Below, piece by piece: positions 24,437 through 34,050 of a stretch of DNA of 64,000 nucleotides. Numbering within the stretch: the first letter of the stretch is position 1; the number at the start of each line of letters is the position of its first letter. The position numbers were made by a program, and so were the translations under genes. The DNA comes from Bradyrhizobium sp. MOS003 (lineage in GTDB: Bacteria; Pseudomonadota; Alphaproteobacteria; Rhizobiales; Xanthobacteraceae), in contig NZ_PYFW01000015.1 of the NCBI RefSeq assembly GCF_003020125.1, positions 1 through 64,000 of the forward strand, read 5' to 3'. Under the pieces are notes generated by a model. That model saw only the letters and a list, made by a program, of their open reading frames with translations, was not told the origin of the DNA and ran no database searches.

Positions 24437-25338
24437 TTGCAGAAGCCGTCACGCCGGAGAAACGCCTTATTGATCGCAACGGCCGCCTTTGCGCCTTCCG
24501 CGATGGCAACGGCGACGAGCAAAACGTCGCGCGACACATCGCCTGCGACATAGAGCCCGGGCACTGTGGTTTCTTCGGTCAGAGCGTCGGTAATGACCCC
24601 TCCCTTCTCGTCCCGCTTGCAACCGAGGCGCAGAGGCAGATCCGAGCCTTGATGACATCCAGTAGAAAAAAACATTCCCGTGCGGGAAAGGTCAGGTCCG
24701 TTTTCAAAGGCGATTGTCGAAAGTATACCTCTTGCGCCGTGCAGCTCGCGCACAGGTTCCGTGCGCAACGAAATACCGTGCTGTTCAAGTCTTTTCACAA
24801 CGGCTGCGCTGACTTCCGTGCCGTCACTGCACACGACAATATCGTCTATCCAGTATTTCATCATGATGCCTAGCTCCGCGCCCTTGTCGCCCTTTCCGTA
24901 GGCGGCGACAGGTTGACCTGCGTATTCGAAGCCGTCGCAGTAGAGGCAGTGGTGCACGGAGACTCCGTAGAGAGCATGAATGCCAGGAAGGTCAGGTATT
25001 TCGTCAACAATGCCGGTGGCAAGCAGGACCCTCGCGGCAATGCCACTTACTCCGTCTTCGCAGGCAAACCTGAACCCGTCTTCGCAAGGTTCCATCTCAG
25101 TCACCCGCGCCTGTCGCATCGATACAGATTCATGGCGCATGAGCTCCTCCCGTCCCTCCTGAAGAAATTGCGCGGGGGAGCGGCCGTTAGACCCGAGGAG
25201 TCCGTGGATTTCCTTTGAAGCCCGGTTGCGCTGCTGCCGGTCATCGCAGACGAGTACGGTGCGGCGGCATCGCCCCAGGATGAGTGCGGCGCTCAAACCT
25301 GCGGGGCCGCCCCCGACTATCAACACGTCTATGTTCAT
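24433..25338 (-). CDS. Thioredoxin reductase-like FAD/NAD(P) oxidoreductase
   Basis: A 301-residue flavoprotein: FAD motif VLIVGGGPAGLSAAL (5-19), redox pair C131-x2-C134 in HHCLYCDGFE, and the C-terminal FAD motif TVPGLYVAGDVSRD. The NADPH-binding GxGxxG region is degenerate (YGKGDKGAELG), so a role apart from classical thioredoxin reduction is possible; similar proteins are annotated simply as NAD(P)/FAD-dependent oxidoreductases. The start matches the FAD motif without extension. Divergent from the DUF72 gene by 91 bases. Confidence 0.87.
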   Translation of the reverse strand: MNIDVLIVGGGPAGLSAALILGRCRRTVLVCDDRQQRNRASKEIHGLLGSNGRSPAQFLQEGREELMRHESVSMRQARVTEMEPCEDGFRFACEDGVSGIAARVLLATGIVDEIPDLPGIHALYGVSVHHCLYCDGFEYAGQPVAAYGKGDKGAELGIMMKYWIDDIVVCSDGTEVSAAVVKRLEQHGISLRTEPVRELHGARGILSTIAFENGPDLSRTGMFFSTGCHQGSDLPLRLGCKRDEKGGVITDALTEETTVPGLYVAGDVSRDVLLVAVAIAEGAKAAVAINKAFLRRDGFCN

Positions 25339-25429
25339 CGCACTACTTTCCGCACTCGTTGGAACGGTCTGTCCAACACGGAACTTAGAGTGCCGGTTCC
25401 TGCGTTAGGTATTTCGGAAAGCAGAGATT

Positions 25430-26356
25430 ATGCCGCGCGGAGAGACACCAATTCAGAAGGAGAAGCTGACGTTAGAGGAATGGCGTGAGCGGCGCCGGCT
25501 TCGGCGCGAGAAGCAGCGCGAAAATAACATTCTGAGGGCAGCCAAGATGCATAAAGCCCGCCTGAAGATGGAAGCGGATGACGTGAAGCTTCCGCCCGGC
25601 CTGAAGGCGTCAGTCTATGTCGGCTGCTCGGGGTGGCGCTACTGGAAATGGCGCGACCAGTTTTACGACGGGGTGCCGCAGCCCGAATGGTTCAAGCACT
25701 ACGCGGGCGTATTCGACACTGTTGAGATAAACGCCTCATTTTACTCGTGGCCGACGGTCGCTGGCGTACAGGCCTGGCGTCGCCAGCCGGGAGGCGAGAA
25801 TGTCGTTTACACCGTCAAGGTCTGCGAGCTCATTACGCATATCAAAAAGTTCACAGGCACGAAAACACTCGTGCGGGATTTTGGAATGATCGCGGATATC
25901 CTCGGCGCGCAGATGGGATGCTTCCTCTTCCAGCTGCCGCCGAGCTTCCGCTACACCAAGACGCGCCTGAATGCGATCCTAAGCCAGCTCGATCCCGCCC
26001 GCCGTAACGTCGTCGAGTTTCGGCACAAGAGCTGGTGGAACGAGGAGGTCTACGAAGCCTTTCGCAAGGCCGGGATCATCTTCTGCTCCTGCAGCGGGCC
26101 ACGTCTTCCAGACGAACTCGTAAGGACGGCGGATGAGGTTTACGTTCGCCTCCATGGGCCTGAGCGCTGGTACCGCCACAATTATTCGGACGAAGAACTT
26201 CTGAAGTGGGCGGATAGGATCAGGGAAAGTGGCGCTAAGCGAGCCTGGATCTATTTTAACAATGACTACGACGCGCATGCGCCCGCTAACGCGAAAACCC
26301 TGCATCGCATGCTTGCACCTCCAGCACAGAAAAGGCGAACCGCCCGTCCCGTTTAG
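25430..26356 (+). CDS. DUF72 family protein, intact copy
   Basis: A 308-residue protein with a basic N-terminal extension (EEWRERRRLRREKQRENNILRAAKMHKARLK) and a DUF72 TIM-barrel-like domain: YVGCSGWRYWKWRDQFYDGVPQPEWFKHYAGVFDTVEINASFY, FLFQLPPSF, VVEFRHKSWW, YVRLHGPERWYRH and IYFNNDYDAHAPANAKTL. The biochemical function of DUF72 is not settled. Two damaged relatives lie at 52213-52503 (internal deletion) and 57620-58348 (frameshift). DUF72 genes are frequent neighbours of DNA-repair genes in this group, as here. Confidence 0.9.
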   Translation: MPRGETPIQKEKLTLEEWRERRRLRREKQRENNILRAAKMHKARLKMEADDVKLPPGLKASVYVGCSGWRYWKWRDQFYDGVPQPEWFKHYAGVFDTVEINASFYSWPTVAGVQAWRRQPGGENVVYTVKVCELITHIKKFTGTKTLVRDFGMIADILGAQMGCFLFQLPPSFRYTKTRLNAILSQLDPARRNVVEFRHKSWWNEEVYEAFRKAGIIFCSCSGPRLPDELVRTADEVYVRLHGPERWYRHNYSDEELLKWADRIRESGAKRAWIYFNNDYDAHAPANAKTLHRMLAPPAQKRRTARPV

Positions 26357-26440
26357 GAACCCCCGCCGTGGAGGGCGCTTACCTTTGGTATCTCGTCGAG
26401 CGGGCATTTGATCCCGCCCAAATTCAGTTCGGAGCGAACA

Positions 26441-26686
26441 ATGCTTTTCTGGTTTTCAGCGCTGGCGCTTATGGCCGATGCTTTCCAGGTCATGGAAATC
26501 CGGCTGCGGCAGATAGCGGCGGGAAATGGCACTCCGGACGAGATGTTTCTCATGGTGACGGAAAAGCTGGACGCGGCGGCAGAGGCTCGGTCAATTTTCG
26601 TCCGCGGCGGCGACTGCAGTCACGTCCTTGATCATTATAGAAAGATCGTCACGGCGAATGTCGAACGGCTCTCGACGGGGCAATAG
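26441..26686 (+). CDS. Small hypothetical protein with N-terminal helix
   Basis: An 81-residue protein starting MLFWFSALALMADAFQVMEIRL, a hydrophobic helix followed by a mostly helical soluble part. GGAG lies 7 bases before the ATG. It follows the DUF72 gene by 84 bases and may share its transcript. No known family recognised. Confidence 0.6.
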   Translation: MLFWFSALALMADAFQVMEIRLRQIAAGNGTPDEMFLMVTEKLDAAAEARSIFVRGGDCSHVLDHYRKIVTANVERLSTGQ

Positions 26687-27528
26687 GAACGCCAGTGCGA
26701 AAACCGCGTTTTATTACTTATGAGACAGTTCTTCTGCCCATGACAGGGTAGGACATCATGCGTATCCCGCCGCGTGGCGAAGGAACATGCAAGTTCATCG
26801 CACCGGATCGGCGCCGAGAAACCGGAACTCTCAAAGCCTGGAAATTACATTCGAGTCGGGACGGCCCGGATTCATTTCGAGCCCTATCCTCGCTCCCGGC
26901 ACGCGGCCTGAGTAGGCTGAGGCTCACGCCCCTCCCGCGTCTTTCCGCCGAGGTAGGAACCCGCCATTTCCAAACGCGTTTCTGTTTCGGCCGGCCAAGC
27001 CGAGTTGCGTATGTGGTGAGGCTGGAGGGCACGCGGTATGCTTGCGGTATGTGAAGCAAGGCCCGCAAGCCTTTGAATGCTAGGGCGGATGCACCCCTCA
27101 CAAAGGCCCCCGTTCCGACTCCGGGGGCCTTCCGTTTATCAGTAACAAGCGCCGCCTCGGGTGTGGGACATGTTCTTCTTTAGAGAGAGCTGGCCGTCGT
27201 AACGATCACTAACGTCCTTAATAAAGCCTCATAGTTGAAGGAGGCTCCCAACATCCAGGTACCCATAGGTCGCCCTGTGTGAACATCAAAAACAAAGAGA
27301 GCGCTTTATCACACGTGTTCTCCAGCCGTTCGGGACGCGTTCTCGAAAACACAACCTGAAAAGGCGAATGAGGTTGTGTGGCCATGTGGGGGTGTATTCG
27401 CAGACGGAACACCCGAGGGGTTCGGAGTTGGCGACTCGTTGAGTATGGTGACTGCCCGCCGTCGTCATCCCCCTTGGGCGGCGGCTATTTTTGAGTTGAG
27501 TAAGTGGTCAGGCGTCCCAAAGCGTTGA
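26687..27528. other. Intergenic region without a supported gene
   Basis: About 840 bases with no convincing coding frame; candidate frames are arginine-rich and unsupported on both strands. It contains one strong hairpin at 27103-27131, listed separately. Just before the ligase pseudogene, sequence resembling the region upstream of the second ligase pseudogene (GACTGCCCGCCGTCG, then TTTTTGAGTTGAGTA) is shared. Confidence 0.5.
27103..27131. terminator. Strong hairpin, candidate terminator
   Basis: AAGGCCCCCG (27103-27112) and CGGGGGCCTT (27122-27131) pair perfectly over ten bases with a nine-base loop. Only a short T-rich tail (TCCGTTT) follows, so termination is plausible but not certain. 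Confidence 0.55.
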
Positions 27529-28387
27529 TGCCGGGGGTTCATTAAGCCCCAGCTTGCGACCCTGAAGGACAAGGTTCCTTCAGGTGCTCAATGGATTCAC
27601 GAAATCAAATACGACGGCTATCGCGCACAGGTCCACGTAGACGGCGCCGCCAAGATATTCACCCGCGGCCACGACTGGACGCACCGGTTCTCCCGCATCG
27701 CCAAATCGTTCAAGCTGAAAAGCCAAACCATCTTCGACGGTGAAATCGTCGTCGTCCACGAAGATCGGACCAACTTCTCGGAACTGCAAGCGGACCTGGC
27801 TAAAGGTCGTCAGGACCGGATGGTCTTCTACGCCTTTGACATCCATAACGGAGAGGACTTGCGAGGCAAGCCGCAGCTTTACCGCAAGGACCGCCTGAAG
27901 GAGCTGATCGAAATGCTCGATCCTCCGATACTCTATAGCGAGCACACGAAGGTGACGGGCAGGAGCTGTTCGAGGCTGCCAGGCGGCTGACTACGAGGGC
28001 ATCGTTTCCAAGCGGACAGACGCGCCATACCGATCCGAGCAGGTGGAAGTCTGGCTAAATAATAAGACCGTCCAGCGCGAGAGATTCCCCGTTGTCGGGT
28101 TCATCAAGGACCCGGGTGGTGTGGCTGCGCTCTATCTCGGTAAGCGTGAAGGCAAAGAACTGCGCTAAATGGGCAAGGTCGGGACTGGGTGGACGAGGAC
28201 TAAGTCGGCGGAGATCCGCAAGGCGCTCGATACCGTCGTCAGTCCAAAGCAGAAGCTCACCAAGCCCATCAGGAAGCCCAAGGCCACCTGGGTCGAGCCG
28301 CAGTTTTATGCCGAGGTAGAGTATTGGGACATCACGTCTGAGGGGCTTTTAAGGGCGAGCTCCTTCAAGGGTCTAACTAAGCGCTGA
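27529..28387 (+). pseudogene. Decayed LigD-type ATP-dependent DNA ligase, first copy
   Basis: Several frames together encode a ligase-domain protein: an N terminus broken by one extra G (MPG then FIKPQLATLK), the adenylation motif IHEIKYDGYRAQVHV with the active Lys, TIFDGEIVVVHED and MVFYAFDIHNGED. A shift near 27960 moves to the frame with YEGIVSKRTDAPYRSEQVEVW, and a stop follows KREGKELR, after which MGKVGTGWTRTKSAEIRKALDTV continues to the end. Three lesions make it non-functional. A similarly broken relative is at 55758-56699 and an intact, different ligase at 47335-48282. Confidence 0.87.
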
Positions 28388-28577
28388 ACCGGCAATCAAC
28401 GGAACGAACTTAAACAGAAAACGGCTCTAGGAGAATAAGCCGCCGCGACTTGGTACAATTCCGAACGTGGTCGCGAGCGCATCGATTGCGCCGACATACC
28501 AAGGAATTTTTGGGGGACCGATTGGCCTACACATTCGACGAATTGCTCGCGGCTAATGTGCCAAGCAAATTTTCGGT

Positions 28578-28605
28578 TGGATGAGCGAGAGGGATTCGAA
28601 CCGCC
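28578..28605 (-). tRNA. tRNA 3'-end-like fragment
   Basis: On the minus strand this reads as T-stem, T-loop TTCGAAT, T-stem, a seven-base acceptor strand, discriminator T and CCA, the exact spacing of a tRNA 3' end; the T-stem has one mismatch and one wobble pair. No 5' half is found. It probably marks an old integration or recombination end. Confidence 0.45.
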
Positions 28606-28807
28606 GCGCAGCCAAGCATTTGATTTTCTGAGAAATGCCGTACTAGACCGATTTTGCCGGTTCGAAGATTTGGAGAAAATTCGGTTCTCCGGATGCGTTC
28701 AGGCCATTGTCGGAGGACCACCGGGAGTTCTCTGTGCGGCGGAATGCAGGAAAACGGCGGAGTTTCTGGCGTCCCTGCATCTACAGGTCGGGATCATTTT
28801 TGCCGGG

Positions 28808-28868
28808 TGGCGGAGGGAGAGAACCCGGGCTCGAACCTTCTCTATTGGACCGCTCGAGCCATCTTCAA
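28808..28868 (-). tRNA. Degenerate serine-type tRNA remnant
   Basis: Minus-strand reading gives a 5' part like a class II tRNA (GATGGCTCGAGCGGTC, comparable with the usual GGCCGAGTGGTC D-arm) and a 3' end with TTCGAGC and CCGCCA. The anticodon and variable arms are missing and the T-arm is disturbed. Tentative. Confidence 0.35.
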
Positions 28869-29629
28869 AAACTGATTTGATTTCAACATTCTAACTCTGC
28901 GGGTGGAAGGCACACAAATCCGTCACGTATCGGGTCCAAGCCAGCGCGCACGTATCTGAAAGAGGCCAGTTATGGCGTCACATACACCGGTCCCCCTTGT
29001 ACTTCCCGAACAAGACGGTTTCGACCCCCCTTTACGAACGATCCTGGCGCTGTTTCGCCCGCTGGATCGCGCTGCGGCGCGAGCATGCGGGCCTGCATCG
29101 CAGCGGTCAGCCCAACAGGCAGAACGACGCCGCCGATCCGCGCAAATGGCACTGGCGAGGTCGCAGCGGCCTGCTGATGTCGCAGCATTTCGACCGCGGG
29201 CCCAAGCCCTTGCCGGACGCGTCAATACTGCTCTGCGGCAACGAGGCGTGATCATCGCGCTCGAGGCGTGGTGACGACAGCAACCATCCCCGGCCCTGCA
29301 TGAAGACGCGATCCCGGCGCTCGCAGCCCCTTCTGGCGCCGGGGTTAGCGGCGACGCGGCGCCGTCGAGGCGATGAGCAAGCACCACCATGCCAAGCGGT
29401 CAGCATGGCCGACCAGATGGGGCGCAGTCACGGAGACGCGCGCCTGCGCTTCATGGCGCCTGCCATTCGCCACGCCCAGCAGGGCGAGATTGCGCTGATG
29501 CACGACGCGAGCAGCGTTTTCGGCGGTCGCCATCGCCGTCCCGCAACTGCGACAACGCCAATCAGGGCACTAGGAACCTTGGTTCGGCGAGTCGATTTAC
29601 GCTTCCAGTTCCTCAATTCAAGCGAACAG

Positions 29630-30196
29630 ATGCAACGGATGGCCGGCGTTCTCATTGGTCTTGCAGCCGCTTTGGCGGGATGCCAGCGGGAAGAGCGGCA
29701 GTTGCGGCTTGACCCGCCCGTTGCCGATGCGCTCGACAAGATCGCTCTGATGCCGAACCGCATCGGCGGCGCGCCGCCGGAGGTGTATTTCAAGCTCGGC
29801 AAACCCTACGAGGCCAATGCGTACAATCTGAGCCAGGGTAAGCGGCTCTATACTTGGTTCGGCTGCAAGAGCTGCCACGGCGACGGCCAAGGCGGCAGCG
29901 GCCCCGCCTTTCTCGACGGCTGGTGGTATTACGGCCCCGAGTTGGTCTCGATCTTCGCCTCGATCCGAGACGGGCGGCCGCATGGCATGCCCATGTTCGG
30001 CGATAAGATGACGACGGATCAGATCTGGCAGCTCGCCGGCTATGTGCAGACCATCGGCTCTTACGAAGGCCAGACCGCCGCACCGAGCCGCAACGACGAG
30101 AAGCAGGCGCGACCAGCCGAAAACCGTGCGCCGGCCAAGCTGCTGTTCGACGAGGGCCCCTCGCCCGTGCATCTGGATCAGGGACCCACACCGTGA
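29630..30196 (+). CDS. Lipoprotein cytochrome c of cox operon
   Basis: A 188-residue c-type cytochrome. The N terminus MQRMAGVLIGLAAALAGC ends in a lipobox (LAGC, C18), so it is probably anchored on the periplasmic face. The haem site is C79-x2-C82-H83 (GCKSCHGDG); a Met ligand candidate lies in GRPHGMPMFGDKM. The start at 29630 is chosen because it begins the lipoprotein signal; the open frame continues upstream without family features. Its stop overlaps the GTG of subunit II by four bases, showing translational coupling. Confidence 0.85.
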   Translation: MQRMAGVLIGLAAALAGCQREERQLRLDPPVADALDKIALMPNRIGGAPPEVYFKLGKPYEANAYNLSQGKRLYTWFGCKSCHGDGQGGSGPAFLDGWWYYGPELVSIFASIRDGRPHGMPMFGDKMTTDQIWQLAGYVQTIGSYEGQTAAPSRNDEKQARPAENRAPAKLLFDEGPSPVHLDQGPTP

Positions 30197-31203
30197 TCCG
30201 CGCCGCCAGCAAAGCCGGCTTGAGCGCCATGCTCGTCGTGCCCCTGACGGGCTGCGGCGGCAATTGGCAATCCGCGCTTGATGTCTACGGCAGCGCTGCG
30301 ATCAGCCTGAAACATCTGATCATCTTGATCGTCGCGGTGTGCTCCGTGGTCTGGATGCTGGTGATGATCGCGCTGATCGCCGCGTTGTGGCGCAACCGTG
30401 ATGCGCGGTCGAGCTCTCCCGAACCGGGGCGCGAGCGACGCATGACCATGGCCGTCATCGGCGCCGTCGTCGCCACCGTTCTCATCATCAGCACCTTCAC
30501 CGTCATGAGCTTCATTGCGACCCGTGCGCTCACCGTCGCCAGCCAGGACGATCTGACGGTCCGGGTGCGCGGCCTGCAGTGGTGGTGGGGGCTCGAATAT
30601 GTCGGCCCTGATCCCTCCCACCGGTTCGAGACCGCCAACGAGATCCACATTCCTGTCGGCCGCAACGTACGCCTCCAGCTCGAAGGTCTCGACGTGATCC
30701 ACTCGTTCTGGGTCCCAAGTCTCGCGGGCAAGCAGGATCTCGTTCCAGGCCGACCGAACGAACTCACCATCCGCGTCGAGCGCGCCGGTGTTTATCGCGG
30801 TCAATGCGCCGAGTTCTGCGGCATGCAGCACGCCCATATGGCGCTGCTGGTGATCGCCGAACCGCAAGAGGATTTCGATAAATGGGCGACCGCGCAGCGA
30901 CAGGTGGCGACACCACCAACTGACGAGGAAGCCGCTGCCGGCTTGCGGACGTTCCTGACGAAGCCATGCGCCGCCTGTCACACCGTTCGCGGCACTGCGG
31001 CGGCCGGCACCACAGGGCCCGATCTCACCCATGTCGGGAGCCGCCGCACCATCGCGTCCGGCATGTTCGAGACCACACGCGGCTCGCTCGCGGCTTGGAT
31101 CGCCGACCCGCAGACGATCAAGCCGGGCAACAACATGCCCTTGGTGCCGCTGACGCCTGACGAGTTGCGCGCGGTGTCCGCATATCTGGCGAGCCTGAAA
31201 TGA
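30193..31203 (+). CDS. coxM: Cytochrome c oxidase subunit II with fused cytochrome c domain
   Basis: A 336-residue subunit II of a caa3-like oxidase. A lipobox-like LTGC (C21) ends the signal, two transmembrane helices follow (about 40-66 and 86-109), then the cupredoxin domain with CuA ligands H170, C205, C209, H213 and M216 (QCAEFCGMQHAHM). A C-terminal cytochrome c domain carries C259-x2-C262-H263 and a NNMP Met. The GTG start overlaps the previous stop. Arrangement matches coxM of the B. japonicum coxMNOP cluster as I remember it; the symbol rests on that. Confidence 0.92.
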   Translation: MIRAASKAGLSAMLVVPLTGCGGNWQSALDVYGSAAISLKHLIILIVAVCSVVWMLVMIALIAALWRNRDARSSSPEPGRERRMTMAVIGAVVATVLIISTFTVMSFIATRALTVASQDDLTVRVRGLQWWWGLEYVGPDPSHRFETANEIHIPVGRNVRLQLEGLDVIHSFWVPSLAGKQDLVPGRPNELTIRVERAGVYRGQCAEFCGMQHAHMALLVIAEPQEDFDKWATAQRQVATPPTDEEAAAGLRTFLTKPCAACHTVRGTAAAGTTGPDLTHVGSRRTIASGMFETTRGSLAAWIADPQTIKPGNNMPLVPLTPDELRAVSAYLASLK

Positions 31204-33113
31204 ACCGCCCCGCGACGGCGCCTGATACGCACGACACCGACATCGCGCGCACGCGCCTGACCAGCGCGTTGGCGAAAACCTGGAAGACCCCGCCCGGATT
31301 CTGGGGCGCGCTCACAACAGTCGATCACAAGATCATCGGCCGCCGCTACATCTTCACGGCCTTCGTCTTTCTGGCCCTCGGCGGCGTGCTGGCCGCTTTG
31401 ATGCGCCTCCAGCTCGCCCAGCCTGAGGCGCGCCTGATCGGTCCCGACCGCTACAACCAGATCTTCACGATGCACGGGGCGAACATGATGTTCCTGTTCG
31501 CCGTGCCCGTGATGGAAGCCGTGGCGGTCTATCTCGTGCCCCTGATGGTCGGCACCCGCAACATCGCCTTCCCGCGCCTGAACGCCTTCTCTTACTGGAT
31601 CTATCTCGCCGGCGGTGCGCTGCTCTGGACCGCGTTCGCGCTCGACATGGGGCCCGACGTCGGCTGGTTCGCCTATGTGCCGCTGTCCGGCCCACAATAC
31701 GGCGCCGGCAAGCGCGCCGACATCTGGGCACAGATGATCACTTTCACCGAGCTTTCGGCGCTCGCCATCGCGGTTGAGCTGGTGGTTACCATCTTCAAGC
31801 AGCGTGCGCCGGGCATGACGCTCGACCGCATCCCAGTGTTTGTCTGGGCGATGCTGGTGACGTCATTCCTGGTGATCATGGCCATGCCGGCCGTGATGAT
31901 CGCGAGCACCGGTCTGATCCTCGACCGCCTGGTCGGCACCCATTTCTACAATCCGGCCGAAGGCGGCGATGTACTGCTCTGGCAGCATCTATTCTGGTTC
32001 TTCGGCCATCCCGAGGTCTACATCATCTTCCTGCCCGCCGCCGGCATGGTCTCGACCATGATCGAGCCCTTCGCGCGGCGGCCCGCCTTCGGCTATCTCG
32101 GCCTCGTGATGGCGCTGATCGCGACCGGCATCCTCGCCTTCGGGCTGTGGGTGCATCACATGTTCGTGGCAGGTCTGCCGCGGCTCGGTGACAGCTTTTT
32201 CACCGCATCCAGCATGGCGATCGCGGTTCCCGCAGGCATCCAGATGTTTTGCTGGCTGGCCACGTTGTGGGACGGCCGGCCGGTGTTCAAGACTCCGCTC
32301 CTGTTCATCATGGGCTTCATCGTGACCTTCGTCATCGGCGGCTTGACCGGGGTGATGGTCGCGTCGGTGCCGTTCGATACGCAGGTGCACGATACCTATT
32401 TCGTCGTCGCCCATTTCCACTATGTGCTGATCGGCGGCGCCGTGTTTCCCTTGCTCGGCGCCGTCCACTACTGGTTTCCCAAGCTGACCGGACGGATGAT
32501 GAGCGAAACACTCGGCCGTTGGTCGTTCTGGCTCATCATCGTCGGCTTTAACGCGACCTTCTTCCCGATGCACATCCTCGGGCTCGAGGGCATGCCGCGT
32601 CGGATTTACACTTATCAGCCCGATCTGCCCTGGCACGGCCTCAATGTGTTCGTCAGCTTGAGCTCCATTGTGCTCACGATCGGTTTCCTGCTGTTCTTCA
32701 TCAATGTCTTCCGGAGCGCGCGCTTCGGCGAGGTCGCGCCGGACAATCCTTGGGATGCGCCGACGCTGGAATGGGCCACGACATCCCCGCCCCCCAGCTA
32801 CAATTTCCCGAGGATCCCGGTCGTCGGCAGCCTGCATCCATTGTGGGACGATCGAGATACGCTGCCCGTCGCCGACGGCTTGCGCACCGATCGCCGCGAA
32901 CTGATCGTCACCACGCTTGCGAGCGCGGGGCCGCAGGCGCGCGAAGCCTCGCCACGTAACTCGATCTGGCCGCTGCTGGCAGCAGTCGCGACCACGATCA
33001 TGCTGATCTGGTCGATCTTCTCGCCCTGGGCCGTCGTCTGGGGCTCCATTCCGATCGCTGTCGCGCTGATCGGCTGGTTCTGGCCCAAGGGCACGCCGGA
33101 GGACGAGTCATGA
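31200..33113 (+). CDS. coxN: Cytochrome c oxidase subunit I
   Basis: A 637-residue haem-copper oxidase subunit I with twelve or more membrane helices. The low-spin haem/CuB region shows HLFWFFGHPEVYIIFLP with the His-Tyr crosslink motif, and the high-spin haem ligands lie in DTYFVVAHFHYVLIGG. FTMHGANMMFLF is the first helix ligand region. The K-channel and YFVVAHFHY pattern are those of A-type oxidases. The C-terminal extension adds two helices (about 575-630), as in caa3-type enzymes. ATGA overlap with subunit II gives tight coupling. Confidence 0.95.
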   Translation: MNRPATAPDTHDTDIARTRLTSALAKTWKTPPGFWGALTTVDHKIIGRRYIFTAFVFLALGGVLAALMRLQLAQPEARLIGPDRYNQIFTMHGANMMFLFAVPVMEAVAVYLVPLMVGTRNIAFPRLNAFSYWIYLAGGALLWTAFALDMGPDVGWFAYVPLSGPQYGAGKRADIWAQMITFTELSALAIAVELVVTIFKQRAPGMTLDRIPVFVWAMLVTSFLVIMAMPAVMIASTGLILDRLVGTHFYNPAEGGDVLLWQHLFWFFGHPEVYIIFLPAAGMVSTMIEPFARRPAFGYLGLVMALIATGILAFGLWVHHMFVAGLPRLGDSFFTASSMAIAVPAGIQMFCWLATLWDGRPVFKTPLLFIMGFIVTFVIGGLTGVMVASVPFDTQVHDTYFVVAHFHYVLIGGAVFPLLGAVHYWFPKLTGRMMSETLGRWSFWLIIVGFNATFFPMHILGLEGMPRRIYTYQPDLPWHGLNVFVSLSSIVLTIGFLLFFINVFRSARFGEVAPDNPWDAPTLEWATTSPPPSYNFPRIPVVGSLHPLWDDRDTLPVADGLRTDRRELIVTTLASAGPQAREASPRNSIWPLLAAVATTIMLIWSIFSPWAVVWGSIPIAVALIGWFWPKGTPEDES

Positions 33114-33712
33114 GAGAGAAGATCGTGCTCGATCTCGGCCGATTGCCACTGCACGGCATGGGCACGGGGAGCGTCACCTGGTGGGGCACGCTCGCCTTCA
33201 TGCTGATCGAAGGCACCGGCTTCGCGCTCTCCATCGCCGTCTATCTCTATCTGATGAGCCTGGCCACGGTCTGGCCGATCAACGCGCCGCGACCCGACCT
33301 GCTTCCCGGCACCTTGGTGACTTTGATCCTCGGAATCAGCCTCGTGCCGAACCTCCTGATCTCGCGCTGGGCCGAGCAGCAGGATCTGCGCAAGGTGCAG
33401 ATTGGGATGGTGATCATGTCGATTTTCGGCATCGTACCCCTGATCGTGCGCATCTTCGAATTTCCGGCTCTTCGAGTCAGCTGGGACAGCAATGCCTACG
33501 GCTCGGTCGTGTGGATACTGCTCGGCCTCCATACCACACACATCATCACCGACCTGGTCGACACGCTGGTGCTGGCGGTGCTGATGTTCACGCGGCACGG
33601 CCCGAACCGCCGGAGGTTCGGCGACGTCCAGGACAACGCCATGTATTGGAACTTTGTCGTTGCGACTTGGCTTCCGATCTATGGCTGCATCTATTGGCTG
33701 GTACGGCTATGA
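33110..33712 (+). CDS. coxO: Cytochrome c oxidase subunit III
   Basis: A 200-residue membrane protein with about five helices: TWWGTLAFMLIEGTGFALSIAVY, TLVTLILGISLVPN, IGMVIMSIFGIVP, VVWILLGLHTTHIITDLVDTLVL and MYWNFVVATWLPIYGCIYWL. The LGLHTTHIITDLVD segment is the subunit III signature. It overlaps subunit I by four bases. Shorter than mitochondrial-type subunit III (about 270), in line with the alternative oxidase of this genus. Confidence 0.88.
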   Translation: MREKIVLDLGRLPLHGMGTGSVTWWGTLAFMLIEGTGFALSIAVYLYLMSLATVWPINAPRPDLLPGTLVTLILGISLVPNLLISRWAEQQDLRKVQIGMVIMSIFGIVPLIVRIFEFPALRVSWDSNAYGSVVWILLGLHTTHIITDLVDTLVLAVLMFTRHGPNRRRFGDVQDNAMYWNFVVATWLPIYGCIYWLVRL

Positions 33713-34050
33713 ACGCGTCAAGGCTCTTCACTTATCTCTCGATCTGGGCGGGTCTCTGGTTCGCCCCGTTGGTCTGGGCCGTGAACATGCAGCTTGGGCA
33801 GATCCTGCCCTACGCCGACTGCCGCTCGCAGCTCCATTCCTCCGTCATCATCTCGTTCGTCGGTGCAGCGCTCACGTCCGCATCGGGCATCGCCTCCTGG
33901 TCGTCTCCACGCCGCGTCGGTGGCGAGGCCGCCGAGCAGAGCAACGCCCATTTCGGCGGAATTGTCAGTGCGCTCTCCGCAAGTGTCTTCACCTTCGCCC
34001 TGCTGATGCAGGGCGTCGCGGCCGTGGTGTTAACCGGATGCGAAAAATAG
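33709..34050 (+). CDS. coxP: Small membrane subunit of cox operon
   Basis: A 113-residue protein with three hydrophobic segments, starting on an ATG that overlaps the subunit III stop (ATGA). The N terminus (YLSIWAGLWFAPLVWAVNMQLGQ) contains polar residues inside a membrane helix. It occupies the position of coxP in the coxMNOP arrangement; the match is by position and topology only, and the function is unknown. The CtaG gene starts before its stop. Confidence 0.7.
   Translation: MNASRLFTYLSIWAGLWFAPLVWAVNMQLGQILPYADCRSQLHSSVIISFVGAALTSASGIASWSSPRRVGGEAAEQSNAHFGGIVSALSASVFTFALLMQGVAAVVLTGCEK

Larger units (their letters stand above)
28388..29629. other. Gene-poor stretch with tRNA-like debris
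   Basis: About 1.2 kb upstream of the cytochrome oxidase operon. No frame is convincing; open frames from 28556, 28972 and 29300 lack family features and are Arg/Ala-rich. Two tRNA 3'-end-like segments are listed separately. The last part should hold the promoter for the oxidase operon; no regulatory box was recognised. Confidence 0.5.

Noticed and set aside
31989..32837. A 282-codon antisense frame within cytochrome oxidase subunit I
   Set aside because: Composition is that of a GC-driven shadow, and the oxidase gene on the other strand is certain.
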